In this document: positions 9,707-20,014 of the stretch, one piece after another | Layout of the letters: each line of letters begins with the position of its first letter | Numbering within the stretch: position 1 is the first letter of the stretch | Assembly (NCBI RefSeq): GCF_019242955.1 | Contig: NZ_CP066129.1 | Span: forward strand, 1,178,001 to 1,242,000 | DNA from: Morganella morganii | GTDB taxonomy: Bacteria; Pseudomonadota; Gammaproteobacteria; Enterobacterales; Enterobacteriaceae | Direction: 5' to 3' | Length of the DNA: 64,000 bases | Translations under genes and position numbers: made by a program | Notes under the pieces: model-generated | What the model was told of the DNA's origin: nothing | Database searches by the model: none | What the model saw: only the letters and a program-made list of their open reading frames with translations

Positions 9707-10186
9707 ATGTCTCAACTCACCCATATTAATGCGGCGGGCGAAGCCAACATGGTGGATGTGTCCGGAAAACAGGAAACGGTCCGCGAAGCGCGCGCCGAAG
9801 CCTTTATCACCATGGATGCCAAAACCTTACAGATGATTATTGACGGCAACCATCACAAAGGGGATGTCTTTGCGACAGCCCGTATCGCCGGTATTCAGGC
9901 CGCCAAACGGACCTGGGATCTGATCCCGCTGTGTCATCCGCTGATGCTGAGCAAAGTCGAAGTTCAGCTGAGTGCGGAGCCGGAAACGTCCCGTGTGCGT
10001 ATTGAATCCTGCTGCCGTCTGACCGGTAAAACCGGGGTGGAGATGGAAGCTCTGACCGCCGCTTCTGTGGCCGCGCTGACTATCTATGATATGTGCAAAG
10101 CGGTGCAGAAAGACATGGTTATCGGGCCGGTGCGTTTACTGGAAAAAAGCGGCGGGAAATCAGGACATTTTAAGGCGGACGCATGA
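9707..10186 (+). CDS. moaC: cyclic pyranopterin monophosphate synthase MoaC
   Basis: MoaC turns the MoaA product 3',8-cH2GTP into cyclic pyranopterin monophosphate. The 159-residue sequence is almost the same as E. coli MoaC, with [26 protein letters not shown] and [20 protein letters not shown]. An AGGAG site precedes the ATG. It lies 25 bases after moaA, so moaB, which sits between these two genes in E. coli, is absent here. Confidence 0.97.
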   Translation: MSQLTHINAAGEANMVDVSGKQETVREARAEAFITMDAKTLQMIIDGNHHKGDVFATARIAGIQAAKRTWDLIPLCHPLMLSKVEVQLSAEPETSRVRIESCCRLTGKTGVEMEALTAASVAALTIYDMCKAVQKDMVIGPVRLLEKSGGKSGHFKADA

Positions 10187-10428
10187 TTAAGGTACTGTTT
10201 TTTGCGCAGGTGCGCGAGTTGGTGAATACTGACGAACTTTCTCTGCCGTGTGATTACGCTACTGCGGAAGATTTACGGGCGGCGTTATGTGAGCGCGGTG
10301 AGCGCTGGGCGCTGGCGCTGGAATCCGGCAAACTGCTGTGTGCGGTAAATCAGTCTTTTGTGCCGCTGTCACAGCCACTGACAGATGGTGACGAGGTCGC
10401 ATTCTTCCCGCCGGTCACCGGAGGCTGA
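10183..10428 (+). CDS. moaD: molybdopterin synthase sulfur carrier subunit MoaD
   Basis: MoaD is the small ubiquitin-fold subunit of molybdopterin synthase; its C-terminal glycine is adenylated by MoeB and carries the thiocarboxylate sulfur. The 81-residue protein ends in the required Gly-Gly (PPVTGG) and has an FAQVRE segment near the N-terminus. The start overlaps the moaC stop by 4 bases (ATGA). The partner moeB is also in this window, at 37702-38475. Confidence 0.96.
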   Translation: MIKVLFFAQVRELVNTDELSLPCDYATAEDLRAALCERGERWALALESGKLLCAVNQSFVPLSQPLTDGDEVAFFPPVTGG

Positions 10429-10431
10429 GCT

Positions 10432-10887
10432 ATGAATAATACCCGGATTGCTGTTCAGACGGATAATTTCAGTGTTGGTGAGGAATATCAGTGGCTGGCC
10501 GGTTGTGCGGATGACGGCGCGGTGGTGACCTTTACCGGCAAAGTCCGTAATCATAACCTGGGTGATAATGTGGCGGCGCTGACGCTGGAGCATTATCCGG
10601 GCATGACTGAAAAAGCCCTGACAGATATAGTCACACAGGCGCGCGGACGCTGGGAATTACAGCGCGTGACGCTGATCCACCGGGTCGGCAGTTTATACCC
10701 GAATGATGAAATCGTATTTGTCGGTGTCAGTGCCGCGCATCGCGGCATGGCATTTGAAGCGGCTGAATTCCTTATGGATTACTTAAAAACCCGTGCGCCG
10801 TTCTGGAAAAAAGAGACACTGCCGGAAGGCGGCACCCGCTGGGTGGATGCCAGAGAAAGCGACCAAAAAGCCGCAGATCGCTGGTAA
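10432..10887 (+). CDS. moaE: molybdopterin synthase catalytic subunit MoaE
   Basis: MoaE is the large catalytic subunit that puts two MoaD-borne sulfurs into cyclic pyranopterin monophosphate. The 151-residue protein has FTGKVRNHN, LEHYPGMTEKAL, HRVGSLYPND, AAHRGMAFEAAEFLMDYLK and the lysine-rich active segment FWKKETLPEGG. It begins 3 bases after moaD and closes the operon. Confidence 0.97.
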   Translation: MNNTRIAVQTDNFSVGEEYQWLAGCADDGAVVTFTGKVRNHNLGDNVAALTLEHYPGMTEKALTDIVTQARGRWELQRVTLIHRVGSLYPNDEIVFVGVSAAHRGMAFEAAEFLMDYLKTRAPFWKKETLPEGGTRWVDARESDQKAADRW

Positions 10888-10904
10888 TTTACCGCCAATC
10901 CCCG

Positions 10905-10943
10905 CCTGATCGCCGGATTTTTTCCGGCGCCTGCATATCAGGT
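10905..10943 (+). terminator. hairpin after the moa operon (possible terminator)
   Basis: CGCCGG and CCGGCG flank an AT-rich loop at 10911-10929, nested inside CCTGAT / ATCAGG. The hairpin is convincing but no clear T-run follows it, so termination there is only likely. Confidence 0.35.
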
Positions 10944-11087
10944 TAAAAATATTCCCTGTTTGTAAAGAAAAGGGGAGAATTCCTGACAGTTTGCCTGCTG
11001 GCAACACCCTTTTTATGTGATAATCTATAGGCCTTGGTCGTTTATCATCCGATAAACAATTTGATACAGATGAAAGGGTTATCCATC

Positions 11088-11798
11088 ATGGACCGATTTC
11101 CTCGTTCTAACGGCTCGATAGTTTCACAGGCGGGCTCCGGTATTCAGGCTTATATGGCCCAGGTTTACGGCTGGATGGCATGCGGTCTGCTGCTGACTGC
11201 TTTTGTCGCCTGGTATTCGTCTAACTCCATGGCGATTATGAGCTTTGTTTTCTCCAGCAAAATCACCTTTTTCGGTCTGATTATTGCTCAGCTGGCACTG
11301 GTCTGGGTTATCTCCGGTATGGTTGAGCGCCTGAGTGCTTCTGTGGCGACCGGGCTGTTTATGCTGTATTCCGCACTGACGGGTCTGACACTCGCCAGTA
11401 TCTTTATCGTGTATACCGAAGCGTCTATCGTCAGCACCTTCTTTATCACGGCAGGGATGTTCGGTGCGCTGAGCATTTACGGCTACACCACCAAACGCAG
11501 TCTGTCCGGGATGGGTAACTTCCTGTTTATGGGGCTGATTGGTATTATCATCGCGTCACTGGTCAATATCTGGCTGAAAAGCGAAGGTATGACACTGATC
11601 ATCACCTATATCGGTGTGATTGTGTTTGCCGGTCTGACCGCGTATGACACGCAGAAACTGCGTGAACTGGGTGAGCAGATTGACAGCAACAACAAAGACA
11701 CCATGCGCCGCTATGCGATCGTGGGTGCGCTGTCTCTGTACCTGGACTTCATCAACCTGTTCCTGATGCTGCTGCGCCTGCTGGGCGACCGCCGCTAA
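11088..11798 (+). CDS. ybhL: Bax-inhibitor-1 family inner membrane protein YbhL
   Basis: This 236-residue protein has seven predicted hydrophobic segments and the BI-1 family pattern (MFGALSIYGYTTKR, a late TAYDTQKLRELGEQ, and LYLDFINLFLMLLR near the end). It aligns with E. coli YbhL, a proposed ion-leak channel relative whose role is unknown. The start is the ATG at 11088 (MDRFPRSNGS), which matches YbhL and follows a GAAAGGG site; an upstream in-frame GTG is rejected. ybhL follows moaE in E. coli too. Confidence 0.93.
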   Translation: MDRFPRSNGSIVSQAGSGIQAYMAQVYGWMACGLLLTAFVAWYSSNSMAIMSFVFSSKITFFGLIIAQLALVWVISGMVERLSASVATGLFMLYSALTGLTLASIFIVYTEASIVSTFFITAGMFGALSIYGYTTKRSLSGMGNFLFMGLIGIIIASLVNIWLKSEGMTLIITYIGVIVFAGLTAYDTQKLRELGEQIDSNNKDTMRRYAIVGALSLYLDFINLFLMLLRLLGDRR

Positions 11799-11826
11799 TC
11801 ACAGACAGAATAATGTGTAACAATGA

Positions 11827-11853
11827 AAGGCCGGTGAAAACCGGCCTTTTTTG
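11827..11853. terminator. ybhL terminator
   Basis: AAGGCCGG / CCGGCCTT with a short A-rich loop is followed by TTTTTTG. It is a strong rho-independent hairpin 29 bases after ybhL. The phosphotransferase relic on the opposite strand also ends just beyond it. Confidence 0.85.
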
Positions 11854-11856
11854 CGT

Positions 11857-12690
11857 TTACTGCCCGGCCTCCGTCACATTGGTATTCTGCGGGGCTGCAC
11901 TGACAATCAGTGCCTTCCACAGCGCCCAGGCCATTGCTCTTGCACGGGTTCCGGCGTCACATTGCAGCCGTTTAAAGAAGATGTTACGGCTTTCCCTGTC
12001 AAAGAAGGTCCGGGCGATTACCAGATCACTGGCCGGGTCACCGGTACCAAGTTGCCCGAAGTCAATCACGGCACTCAGACGGCCGTCAGCAGTGATAAGA
12101 TTGCCCGCACTGATATCACCGTGAACCCGGACAGGTTCAGTCGTCCGCGGTGATTGCAGAGCGTTTTCCCATATCCGCAGAAACAGCGGAATACAGGTTT
12201 TATCTTTCAGATTCGCCAGCGCCTGACGGGTTTCACTGTCATAAACTGCTAAATTACCGCCACGGTGAAAATTCTGCTCACCGGCTGCCGGGCCGTCAGT
12301 TGCATCGATACTCTGAAATGCCGTCAGAAAATCTGCGAGGTCACGGGCAAACACGGCTTTATCAGCCGGCGGGTGTGCCGCAACCGTTTCTCCCGGGATC
12401 CAGCGGTACACAGACCACGGCAGCGGAAATCTTTCTGATGGTTTACCCGTACCGAGCGGGACCGGGATCTGAATCTTCAGTCCTGTTGCCAGACGAGGCA
12501 ATCACAGCTGTTCTTTCAGCACCTGACCGGCATAATCCGGTGAAGACGGCAGGCGGATCAGCATCTCTTCACCCAGATGAAATGTCCGGTTATCCCAGCC
12601 ACTGGTCGCGACCGGTGTCACCGGCAGATGTGCCCACTGCGGGAATTGTTCCGCTATCAGCGCTGTGGCAAGGCGTGTATCGGGTATCAC
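11857..12690 (-). pseudogene. APH-type phosphotransferase gene interrupted by a TGA
   Basis: The frame runs from GTG 12690, behind an AAGGAAT site, to 11857 as 277 sense codons. It is broken by one in-frame TGA at 12502-12504. Upstream are GWDNRTFHLGEEMLIRLP and KEQL; downstream are LPRLATGLKIQIPVPLG, the catalytic VHGDISAGNLI and VIDFGQLGTGDPASDLV (Asp of the magnesium site). In relatives the position next to LPRL is usually a tryptophan, so TGG to TGA is the simplest explanation. Both halves look otherwise well kept, so the break is recent, or a sequencing error. Natural substrates of this family are mostly unknown; drug resistance is not implied. Confidence 0.8.
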
Positions 12691-12721
12691 AATAGTTAAT
12701 ATTCCTTTTTACCGGACGTTA

Positions 12722-13819
12722 TCACGCAATCTTGCGCCGGAACAACGCATAGGCAGCCGAGCCGGTGGTGACCGCGATCACCAGAAGCGGCCAGAGGCTC
12801 TGGCGGATAACACTGAAATCCGCATCTTTGAGGTAAATCTGTTTGGTGATTTCATTGAAATGGCGGATAGGATTGACCCAGGTAATATGTTGCAGCCAGA
12901 CCGGCATATTCTCCACCGGAGCAATATAACCGGACAGCAGCACGGCGGGCATCATAAAGACAAACACGCCGATAAAGGCCTGCTGCTGAGTGGCGGAAAG
13001 GGCGGAGATTAACAGGCCGAACCCGACCAGCGACAGCCCGTATATCACCATAGTGAAATAAAACAGGAGCAGTGAGCCGGAGAAAGGGATGTGGTAAGCG
13101 AAAATACCGATCACCAGCACGATACTGGCCTGTACCGTTGCCACAATCAGCGCAGGGACGGCTTTGCCGACAAAGATCTCACCGGTAGTCAGCGGCGAAA
13201 CCAGCAACTGATCCAGCGTGCCCTGTTCCCGTTCACGGGCAACAGAGAGTGAGGTCACAATCATCACGCCGATGGTGGTGATCAGCGCCACCAGCGAGGG
13301 CACGATAAACCATTTGTAATCCAGATTCGGGTTATACCAGTTGCGCACCACCAGCTCACTGGTGACCGCCTGCGGCATCCGTTCCTGCTGATAATGCGCG
13401 GTAATTTGCTGAACATAATTGGCGGCTATCTGCGCACTGTTGGAATTCCGCCCGTCGAGCAGAATTTGCAGCTGTGCCGGTTTGTGTCCGGCAAGCTGCG
13501 CACTGAAATTCTGCGGGAAATGTACCAGCAGCAGCGCTTTGCGGTTATCAATCACATCCTGTACGTCATGCCGGTTTTGGATCAGCAGTACGTCTGAAAA
13601 GGCACTGGCTTTGGCAAATTGCTGGGTCAGTTCAATGGATGCGGGGCCTTTGTCCTCATCGTAAATCGCGATAGTCGCGTTGGTGACTTCCAGCGTTGCC
13701 GCCAGCGGGAACAAAATCATCTGAAAAATTACCGGTACGATCAGGATCGTCCGGGTCTGCCGCTCCCGCAGAAGCAATTGCAGCTCTTTAATAATTAAGG
13801 TGAATATCCGGTGGAACAT
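12722..13819 (-). CDS. ybhR: ABC exporter membrane subunit YbhR
   Basis: This is an ABC-2 type permease of 365 residues, with an N-terminal membrane anchor, a large periplasmic part and a cluster of membrane segments after about residue 170. [21 protein letters not shown] and [15 protein letters not shown] match E. coli YbhR. The start is ATG 13819 ([14 protein letters not shown]), right behind AAGGAGA; the frame stays open 18 bases further upstream. With YbhS, YbhF and YbhG it forms an efflux system linked in E. coli to CecR and to sensitivity to cefoperazone and chloramphenicol. Confidence 0.94.
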   Translation of the reverse strand: MFHRIFTLIIKELQLLLRERQTRTILIVPVIFQMILFPLAATLEVTNATIAIYDEDKGPASIELTQQFAKASAFSDVLLIQNRHDVQDVIDNRKALLLVHFPQNFSAQLAGHKPAQLQILLDGRNSNSAQIAANYVQQITAHYQQERMPQAVTSELVVRNWYNPNLDYKWFIVPSLVALITTIGVMIVTSLSVAREREQGTLDQLLVSPLTTGEIFVGKAVPALIVATVQASIVLVIGIFAYHIPFSGSLLLFYFTMVIYGLSLVGFGLLISALSATQQQAFIGVFVFMMPAVLLSGYIAPVENMPVWLQHITWVNPIRHFNEITKQIYLKDADFSVIRQSLWPLLVIAVTTGSAAYALFRRKIA

Positions 13820-13829
13820 GCGCTTCTCC

Positions 13830-14966
13830 TTAATCAAGCCGGCGGCGGGTTTTCAGGGCGGTCAGGCCGATAAACACAATCGCTGACAGGATCAGCAGCA
13901 CCAGATTGCTGATAATCACCGGCATAATATTGCCCGCCAGAAACAGGGTTTGCAGGCTTTCCACAAAGTAGCGCGCCGGGATCACATAGGTCACCACCTG
14001 TATCGCCACCGGCATACTGTCGATTTCAAACACAAATCCGGACAGCATAATCGCGGGCAGAAATGCGGCATTCAGGGAGATCATCGCGGCATTAAACTGA
14101 TTGCGGGTTACCGTGGAAATCAGCAGCCCCATGCCGAGTGCAGTGGCAAGATAAAGGGAGGTCACCAGTGCCAGCAGCCACAGCGAACCGCGATACGGCA
14201 CATCCAGCACATACACCGTTACCACCATACAGAGCACCATCACAAAACTGCCGAGCACCTGATAGGGCAGCAGTTTGGAGAGCAGCAGTTCCGTTTTGGT
14301 CACCTGTGTGGAAAGCAGCGCTTCCATGGTACCGCGCTCCCATTCCCGCGCCACCACCAGTGAGGTGAGGATCGCACCGACCACGGTAATAATGATGCTG
14401 ATAGCGCCCGGGATAATAAAATGCTGGCTGACAGCGGCCGGGTTAAACCAGTAGCGCAGCCGGACATCAATGAGCGGTTCACTGCTGATCCCCTTATCCT
14501 GTGCGCGCTGCTGCTGCCAGATTTGCCAGATACCGCTGGCATAGCCCTGCACAAAATTGGCGGTATTAGGCTCGCTGCCGTCCGTAATCACCTGTATCGG
14601 TGCGATATCACCCTTACGGGCAAGGCGTTTGTCAAAATCGGCCGGGATCACCACAATACCGCGGATATGTCCCGCCTGAAGTTTATCGATTAATTCATGG
14701 CGGTTATCGCTGAGAGTGGCATCAATAAACGGAGAACCGGTAAACGTGCTGATCAGCTCCCGTGCCGGTTCACTCTGCTGATTAACCAGAATCCCGAGGC
14801 GCAGTTTTGATGAGTCCAGATTGATGCCGTAGCCGAAAATAAATAATAAAATCAGCGGGATCACAATCGCGATCAGAGCACTCGACGGGTCGCGGACAAT
14901 CTGTTTGCTCTCTTTGATGCACAGCGCCCGCAGACGACGCCATGAAAAACCGGAAGGTGTGCTCAT
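13830..14966 (-). CDS. ybhS: ABC exporter membrane subunit YbhS
   Basis: This is the second ABC-2 permease, with 378 residues. An N-terminal membrane segment ([20 protein letters not shown]) is followed by a periplasmic domain and then about five membrane segments, with [21 protein letters not shown] at the coupling region. It overlaps ybhF by 4 bases (ATGA) and ends 10 bases before ybhR. YbhS and YbhR probably pair as a heterodimer. Confidence 0.94.
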   Translation of the reverse strand: MSTPSGFSWRRLRALCIKESKQIVRDPSSALIAIVIPLILLFIFGYGINLDSSKLRLGILVNQQSEPARELISTFTGSPFIDATLSDNRHELIDKLQAGHIRGIVVIPADFDKRLARKGDIAPIQVITDGSEPNTANFVQGYASGIWQIWQQQRAQDKGISSEPLIDVRLRYWFNPAAVSQHFIIPGAISIIITVVGAILTSLVVAREWERGTMEALLSTQVTKTELLLSKLLPYQVLGSFVMVLCMVVTVYVLDVPYRGSLWLLALVTSLYLATALGMGLLISTVTRNQFNAAMISLNAAFLPAIMLSGFVFEIDSMPVAIQVVTYVIPARYFVESLQTLFLAGNIMPVIISNLVLLILSAIVFIGLTALKTRRRLD

Positions 14967-16708
14967 GATGCAGCCTCCTGTGCGCTTTCTTTGTCATATT
15001 CTTCAACCAGCCCGATAAAGGCATCTTCCATCGATGGGTCAGGATGGGTGTCATCCGCGACAGAGGCTTTAAGTTCATCCGGCGTACCGGCGGCAATGAT
15101 TTTACCGTGATAGACCAGCCCGATACGGTCACAATATTCCGCCTCATCCATAAAGTGAGTGGTCACCATCACGGTTACGCCTTTATCCACCATGCCGTTA
15201 ATATGCAGCCAGAACTCGCGGCGGGTCAGCGGATCAACGCCGGAAGTCGGTTCGTCGAGAAAAAGAATATCCGGCTCATGCATCAGGGCGCAGGCCAGCG
15301 CCAGCCGCTGTTTGAAACCGAGCGGTAAATCTTCGGTGGTCTGGCGCAGGATCGGGGTGAAATTAAAGGCATTCACCATATCGTCGATTTTCTGCTGCTG
15401 CGCTTTGCCGCGCAGCCCGTAAACACCGGAGAAAAATGTCAGGTTCTGGGCGACGGTCAGATTACCGTAGAGGGAAAATTTTTGTGCCATATAACCCAGG
15501 CGGCTGCGGGCTTTGGCTGAGCTGGTTTTCAGATCCAGCCCCAGCACCAGGGCGCGGCCGCTGCTGGGGATCATAAGGCCGCACATCATTTTGAAAGTGG
15601 TGGATTTGCCCGCACCGTTCGGGCCGAGCAGGCCGAAAATCTCGCCGCGCTTAACCTGAAAATCCACATGATCGGTTGCGGCAAAATCACCGAATTTTTT
15701 GGTCAGACTGACGGCTTCAATTACGGTTTCATCCGGTGCCGCCGGGATCTGCGGCATAATCTGCGCCAGCTGCGAGCGGTGTGACGGGCCGCCGCCGAGC
15801 AGATCAATAAACGCATCCTCAAAACGGGGTTTGGCGGGCAGCAGTTCCGCATCCGGGGAATTCAGCGCACTGAGCAGGGCGCGGGTATCCGCCTGTGGTT
15901 TCACAATCAGCCGGACATAACGCCCCTGAATAACACCATCTGTCACCTGTGGCTGAATCAATGCTTCCTGTAAGATACGGCGGCGCTCACCGGGTTCTGC
16001 GGACAGCAGGAAAGAGCGGCCCTCCATGGTTTCTGTCAGTTGTGCCGGTTTGCCTTCATAGATCACTTTTCCCTGATTGAGCAGCAGCACATCGCGGCAC
16101 TGTTCCGCTTCATCCAGATAAGAGGTACTCCAGAGGATCAGCATGCCGTCATCGGCGAGAGAGTGCACCATCCGCCACAACTCGCGGCGGGCGATAGGAT
16201 CGACCCCCACACCCGGCTCATCGAGCAGCAGCACCTGCGGCTGCCCGAGCAGTGTGCAGGCCAGGCCCAGCTTCTGTTTCATACCGCCGGAGAGTTTGCC
16301 CGCCATACGGCCGGTAAAGCGGGTCAGATCGGTAAAGGTCAGCAGGCGGTCAAAAACCGCCTGTTGTTCGTGGTGTGGCAGGCCGCGCAGTTCGGCATAT
16401 AAACGGAGGTTTTCCATCACCGACAGATCTTCATACAGCCCGAATTTCTGCGGCATATAACCGAGCTGTGCGCGCAAAGCGACACTGTCCTCAATCGGAT
16501 CAAATCCGGCGACGCGGATCTCTCCGCTGTCCGGTTTCAGCAGCCCGGCCAGCATGCGGATCAGTGTGGTTTTTCCGGCACCGTCAGGCCCAGCAAGCCC
16601 GGTCACACCACCGCCCTGAATCGTGGTGGTCAGCCGGTCAACGGCCGGATTATCAAGGCCGGGAAAGTGCTTTTCGACCGCACTGAGGGAGATAGTGATG
16701 TCTGACAT
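14963..16708 (-). CDS. ybhF: ABC exporter ATPase YbhF, two nucleotide-binding domains
   Basis: This is a 581-residue tandem ATPase. Domain 1 has Walker [15 protein letters not shown] near residue 39, signature [13 protein letters not shown] and Walker [13 protein letters not shown]. Domain 2 has Walker [15 protein letters not shown] near residue 360 and Walker [13 protein letters not shown], but its signature reads [13 protein letters not shown] instead of LSGGQ. An AAGGAGAGACG site precedes the ATG. It follows ybhG by 9 bases. Confidence 0.95.
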   Translation of the reverse strand: MSDITISLSAVEKHFPGLDNPAVDRLTTTIQGGGVTGLAGPDGAGKTTLIRMLAGLLKPDSGEIRVAGFDPIEDSVALRAQLGYMPQKFGLYEDLSVMENLRLYAELRGLPHHEQQAVFDRLLTFTDLTRFTGRMAGKLSGGMKQKLGLACTLLGQPQVLLLDEPGVGVDPIARRELWRMVHSLADDGMLILWSTSYLDEAEQCRDVLLLNQGKVIYEGKPAQLTETMEGRSFLLSAEPGERRRILQEALIQPQVTDGVIQGRYVRLIVKPQADTRALLSALNSPDAELLPAKPRFEDAFIDLLGGGPSHRSQLAQIMPQIPAAPDETVIEAVSLTKKFGDFAATDHVDFQVKRGEIFGLLGPNGAGKSTTFKMMCGLMIPSSGRALVLGLDLKTSSAKARSRLGYMAQKFSLYGNLTVAQNLTFFSGVYGLRGKAQQQKIDDMVNAFNFTPILRQTTEDLPLGFKQRLALACALMHEPDILFLDEPTSGVDPLTRREFWLHINGMVDKGVTVMVTTHFMDEAEYCDRIGLVYHGKIIAAGTPDELKASVADDTHPDPSMEDAFIGLVEEYDKESAQEAAS

Positions 16709-16717
16709 CGTCTCTCC

Positions 16718-17716
16718 TTACGACTGCGGCTCTTCGTTATCAAAGCGGATGGTGACCGGCATCCCCTGACGCAGCAGCGGGTCGGCATCAGTCACGACAA
16801 TACGCAGACGGTAGACCAGATCGGTCCTCAGCGCCGGGGTTTCAACGGATTTCGGGGTAAATTCGGCGGTCGGGGAAACAAATCCCACATGACCGTGATA
16901 CGGTTTGCCCGGGCGGCTGTCGGTTTCCAGCAGGACTTTGCGTCCGGGTTGTGCCTGTCCCAGTTCATTTTCACTGACATATGCCCGCACCCACACCGGG
17001 TTGGTCAGTGTCAGCGTGAACACCGTGCTGCCCGCCGGTAAAATTGTGCCGGGTTCAATGGCACGGGTCAGAATAGTCCCTTCTGCCGGTGCGGTCAGCC
17101 GGGTATCGGCCAGATCAAGCTTCGCCTGCTCCACCGCGGCTTCAGCCTGTTTCAGTTGTCCGCGTGCTTCGGCAATCTCTTCTTTGCGGTAACCGTTTTC
17201 CAGCTGATTGAGTTTATCCTGTGAGGCTTTCAGTGCCGCATCCGCCTGATTGCGCTGATTCCGGGCATTTTCCAGATCATTGGCGGAGATGGCACGGCTT
17301 TTCATCAGTCCGGCCTGGCGCTGATAAAACTGACGGGCGAATTCTGCCGCCGCGGTATTGCGGGCAACATCCGCTTTTGCCTGCGCGATTTCTTCCGGAC
17401 GGTAGCCGGTTTCCATCAGTAATAATGCAGCCTGCGCACTGTCCCGTACCCCCTCTGCTTTCAGCAGGGCGTGGCGGTACGGTGTATCATCCAGCATACC
17501 GAGTAACTCTCCGGGCTGCACAGCTGCACCTTCATCCGCATTCAGGGATTGCAGTTTGCCGCCGACACGAAAACCAAGATTCACTGTCCGGATATCCACA
17601 TTACCGTACAGCAGGGCGGGCCCCGACGGGCGTGACTCCCACCAGTACCATCCGCCGGCACCCGCCAGCAGAATCAGAATAATGATAAATATCCCGGTTT
17701 TTTTCATTGGTTTCAT
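16718..17716 (-). CDS. ybhG: HlyD-family periplasmic adaptor YbhG
   Basis: This membrane-fusion subunit of 332 residues links the YbhFSR exporter to the outer membrane. It has one N-terminal anchor ([18 protein letters not shown]), a biotinyl-lipoyl-like domain ([18 protein letters not shown]), a long helical hairpin (residues about 90-200) rich in Ala, Gln and Glu, and a beta-barrel ending with [20 protein letters not shown] second in-frame ATG at 17707 is an alternative start. Confidence 0.94.
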   Translation of the reverse strand: MKPMKKTGIFIIILILLAGAGGWYWWESRPSGPALLYGNVDIRTVNLGFRVGGKLQSLNADEGAAVQPGELLGMLDDTPYRHALLKAEGVRDSAQAALLLMETGYRPEEIAQAKADVARNTAAAEFARQFYQRQAGLMKSRAISANDLENARNQRNQADAALKASQDKLNQLENGYRKEEIAEARGQLKQAEAAVEQAKLDLADTRLTAPAEGTILTRAIEPGTILPAGSTVFTLTLTNPVWVRAYVSENELGQAQPGRKVLLETDSRPGKPYHGHVGFVSPTAEFTPKSVETPALRTDLVYRLRIVVTDADPLLRQGMPVTIRFDNEEPQS

Positions 17717-17754
17717 GAATTGGTTTCCAGTGAGTTATCAGAGACAGTGGTGTA

Positions 17755-18441
17755 TCAGTTCCGGTAATGCTGCTGTAATCCGCTGAGCAGCAGGCGGATA
17801 TGTTCACGCAGCACATTATTGATCATGTCATACTCTTTCGGACCGATATTGTCCCAGCCGGTCTGGCGCAGCAGGTTTTCCCGTGCCAGACGGAAAGACA
17901 ATATTTCACCCATCAGGGCGTGAGTATGGATCAATGTGTTGATATGCCCGTCCGGCAGGCCGGTATAGCGGGCAACTAACCTGGCCTGACGGGTAAAAAT
18001 AACAGACAGCGCCTGTTCATGGATAAGCGTGTAAGCTTTGGTCGGAATTAATTGCTCACGTGACATAATCCGGCTGATATTAATATTACCCTTCTTCAGT
18101 ACCAGTTCATTGTAGGCGAGAAAACTCTGCTCAATCAGTTGCAAACAGCGGGATTCATCCTGCCCGTCCGTACCGTTTGCCAGAAACAAATCAATTTCTT
18201 CAATGACAGGACGGAATTCATCACGGATAATGTCGGCAATATGCTGTGCCACGGCCAGATACAACCCGTCTTTTGAGCCGAAATAATAAGCAATAGCTGC
18301 GATATTTTGATCCGCACGTTGTGCAATCTGGCGAGTAGTGGCACTATTTGGGCCGTTCAGTCCGAAAATCTCAATAGCGGCTTCCAGTAAAGCGAGTTTG
18401 GCTTGTTCGCCTCGCGGCGTATTAGTCGTATTGACTGACAT
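17755..18441 (-). CDS. cecR: TetR-family regulator CecR (YbiH)
   Basis: This 228-residue repressor has an N-terminal TetR helix-turn-helix (EIFGLNGPNSATTRQIAQRA, then IAAIAYYFGSKDGLY). In E. coli, CecR represses its own ybhGFSR operon and the divergent rhlE. The same arrangement is present here: cecR leads the leftward operon and rhlE runs to the right. AAGGATATACGCC precedes the ATG. It is 38 bases upstream of ybhG. Confidence 0.93.
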   Translation of the reverse strand: MSVNTTNTPRGEQAKLALLEAAIEIFGLNGPNSATTRQIAQRADQNIAAIAYYFGSKDGLYLAVAQHIADIIRDEFRPVIEEIDLFLANGTDGQDESRCLQLIEQSFLAYNELVLKKGNINISRIMSREQLIPTKAYTLIHEQALSVIFTRQARLVARYTGLPDGHINTLIHTHALMGEILSFRLARENLLRQTGWDNIGPKEYDMINNVLREHIRLLLSGLQQHYRN

Positions 18442-18482
18442 GGCGTATATCCTTATAGGTGTGTCGGCATAAACGAGAGATC

Positions 18483-18540
18483 AATCATATGATTAACTGT
18501 ATGCTCATCAGTATCTGTTGTAAATGAGCAGTAAGCAACG
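18483..18540. promoter_or_regulatory. candidate operators between cecR and rhlE
   Basis: Two inverted repeats lie in the 214-base divergent region. AATCATATGATT (18483-18494) is a perfect 12-bp palindrome. TGCTCAT (18502-18508) pairs with ATGAGCA (18534-18540). Either could be where the TetR-type regulator binds to control both directions. I do not recognise a defined CecR consensus in them. Confidence 0.35.
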
Positions 18541-18655
18541 GATTGATCACAGACGTATTTTATCGATATTTCTTCCGGAGTGACGGATTAATTTTCGACA
18601 TTCAATTATCAGCAGGCCCCGCAGACAACAGACCGGGGCGGAGTCTTAACAATTC

Positions 18656-20002
18656 ATGAGTTTTTCATCATTACCATTATGCCCGGAAATTCAGAAGGCC
18701 GTCGCAGAGATGGGCTACGAGCAGCCGACCCCGATTCAGATGCAGGCCATTCCTCAGGTGCTTGCCGGACATGACTTATTAGCCAGCGCACAAACCGGTA
18801 CAGGAAAAACCGCCGGTTTTACCTTACCTATCCTGCAATATTTACAGGATAATCCGCGCAAAGGCGGCGGGCGTCCGGTACGCGCGCTGATCCTGTCCCC
18901 GACCCGCGAACTGGCAGCACAGATCGGCGAAAACGTCCGTGAGTACAGCCGTCACCTGCGTACCCGCTCTCTGGTTGTCTTCGGCGGAGTGAGCATCAAT
19001 CCGCAGATGATGAAACTGCGCAGCGGCGTGGATATCCTGATTGCCACCCCGGGGCGTCTGCTGGATCTGGAACATCAGAATGCGGTGGATTTATCCAAAG
19101 TTGAAATTCTGGTGCTGGATGAAGCTGACCGCATGCTGGATATGGGCTTTATCCATGATATCCGTCGTGTTATCAAAAAATTACCGGTAAAACGTCAGAA
19201 TCTGCTGTTTTCCGCGACATTCTCCAACGGCATCAAATCACTGGCGAATACCATCCTGAATAATCCGGTGACGGTGGAAGTTTCCCCGCGCAACAGCGCC
19301 TCGCAGCAGGTCTCACAGTTTGTTCACCTGGTGGATAAAAAACGCAAAGCCGAACTGCTGGCACACCTGATTGGCCGTGATAACTGGGAGCAGGTGCTGA
19401 TTTTCACCCGCACCAAACACGGTGCCAACCGTCTGGCGGAATTCCTCAACGGCAGCGGCATTAAAGCGGCAGCTATTCACGGCAACAAATCCCAGGGCGC
19501 ACGTACCCGTGCACTGGCGGATTTCAAAAGCGGTGCGATCCGCGCACTGGTCGCGACAGATATCGCGGCACGCGGCCTGGATATCGAACAGCTGCCGTAT
19601 GTCGTGAACTATGAACTGCCGAATGTGGCGGAAGATTACGTTCACCGTATCGGCCGTACCGGGCGTGCGGAGGCTACCGGCCTGGCATTATCACTGGTAT
19701 GTGTCGATGAGCATGATTTATTACGCGACATTGAAAAACTGCTGAAAAAGCAAATCGAACGGATGGCTGAACCGGGCTACGATCCGGACCCGTCTATCAA
19801 AGCCGAACCTATCCAGAAAGCGAAGCAGGGTCGCGGCGGTAACGGCCGTTCCGGCGGCGGACGTCAGGGCGGACAGGGACGCAGCACCGAAGGCCGCAGT
19901 AACAGCGGTGGCGGCGACAAACGTCCGCCGCGTCCGCGTCAGCACAAACCGCGTTCCGGTAACAGCGACTCCGGCAGCCCGTGGGGTAACCGGGGTAAAT
20001 AA
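18656..20002 (+). CDS. rhlE: DEAD-box ATP-dependent RNA helicase RhlE
   Basis: RhlE remodels RNA in ribosome assembly and decay. The 448-residue protein has the Q-motif [11 protein letters not shown], Walker [37 protein letters not shown], and the late [13 protein letters not shown]. The tail after about residue 385 is a basic Gly/Arg/Ser-rich stretch, typical of RhlE RNA-binding ends. The start at 18656 matches the family N-terminus ([16 protein letters not shown]). Confidence 0.96.
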   Translation: MSFSSLPLCPEIQKAVAEMGYEQPTPIQMQAIPQVLAGHDLLASAQTGTGKTAGFTLPILQYLQDNPRKGGGRPVRALILSPTRELAAQIGENVREYSRHLRTRSLVVFGGVSINPQMMKLRSGVDILIATPGRLLDLEHQNAVDLSKVEILVLDEADRMLDMGFIHDIRRVIKKLPVKRQNLLFSATFSNGIKSLANTILNNPVTVEVSPRNSASQQVSQFVHLVDKKRKAELLAHLIGRDNWEQVLIFTRTKHGANRLAEFLNGSGIKAAAIHGNKSQGARTRALADFKSGAIRALVATDIAARGLDIEQLPYVVNYELPNVAEDYVHRIGRTGRAEATGLALSLVCVDEHDLLRDIEKLLKKQIERMAEPGYDPDPSIKAEPIQKAKQGRGGNGRSGGGRQGGQGRSTEGRSNSGGGDKRPPRPRQHKPRSGNSDSGSPWGNRGK

Positions 20003-20014
20003 CGGTACCGGCTC

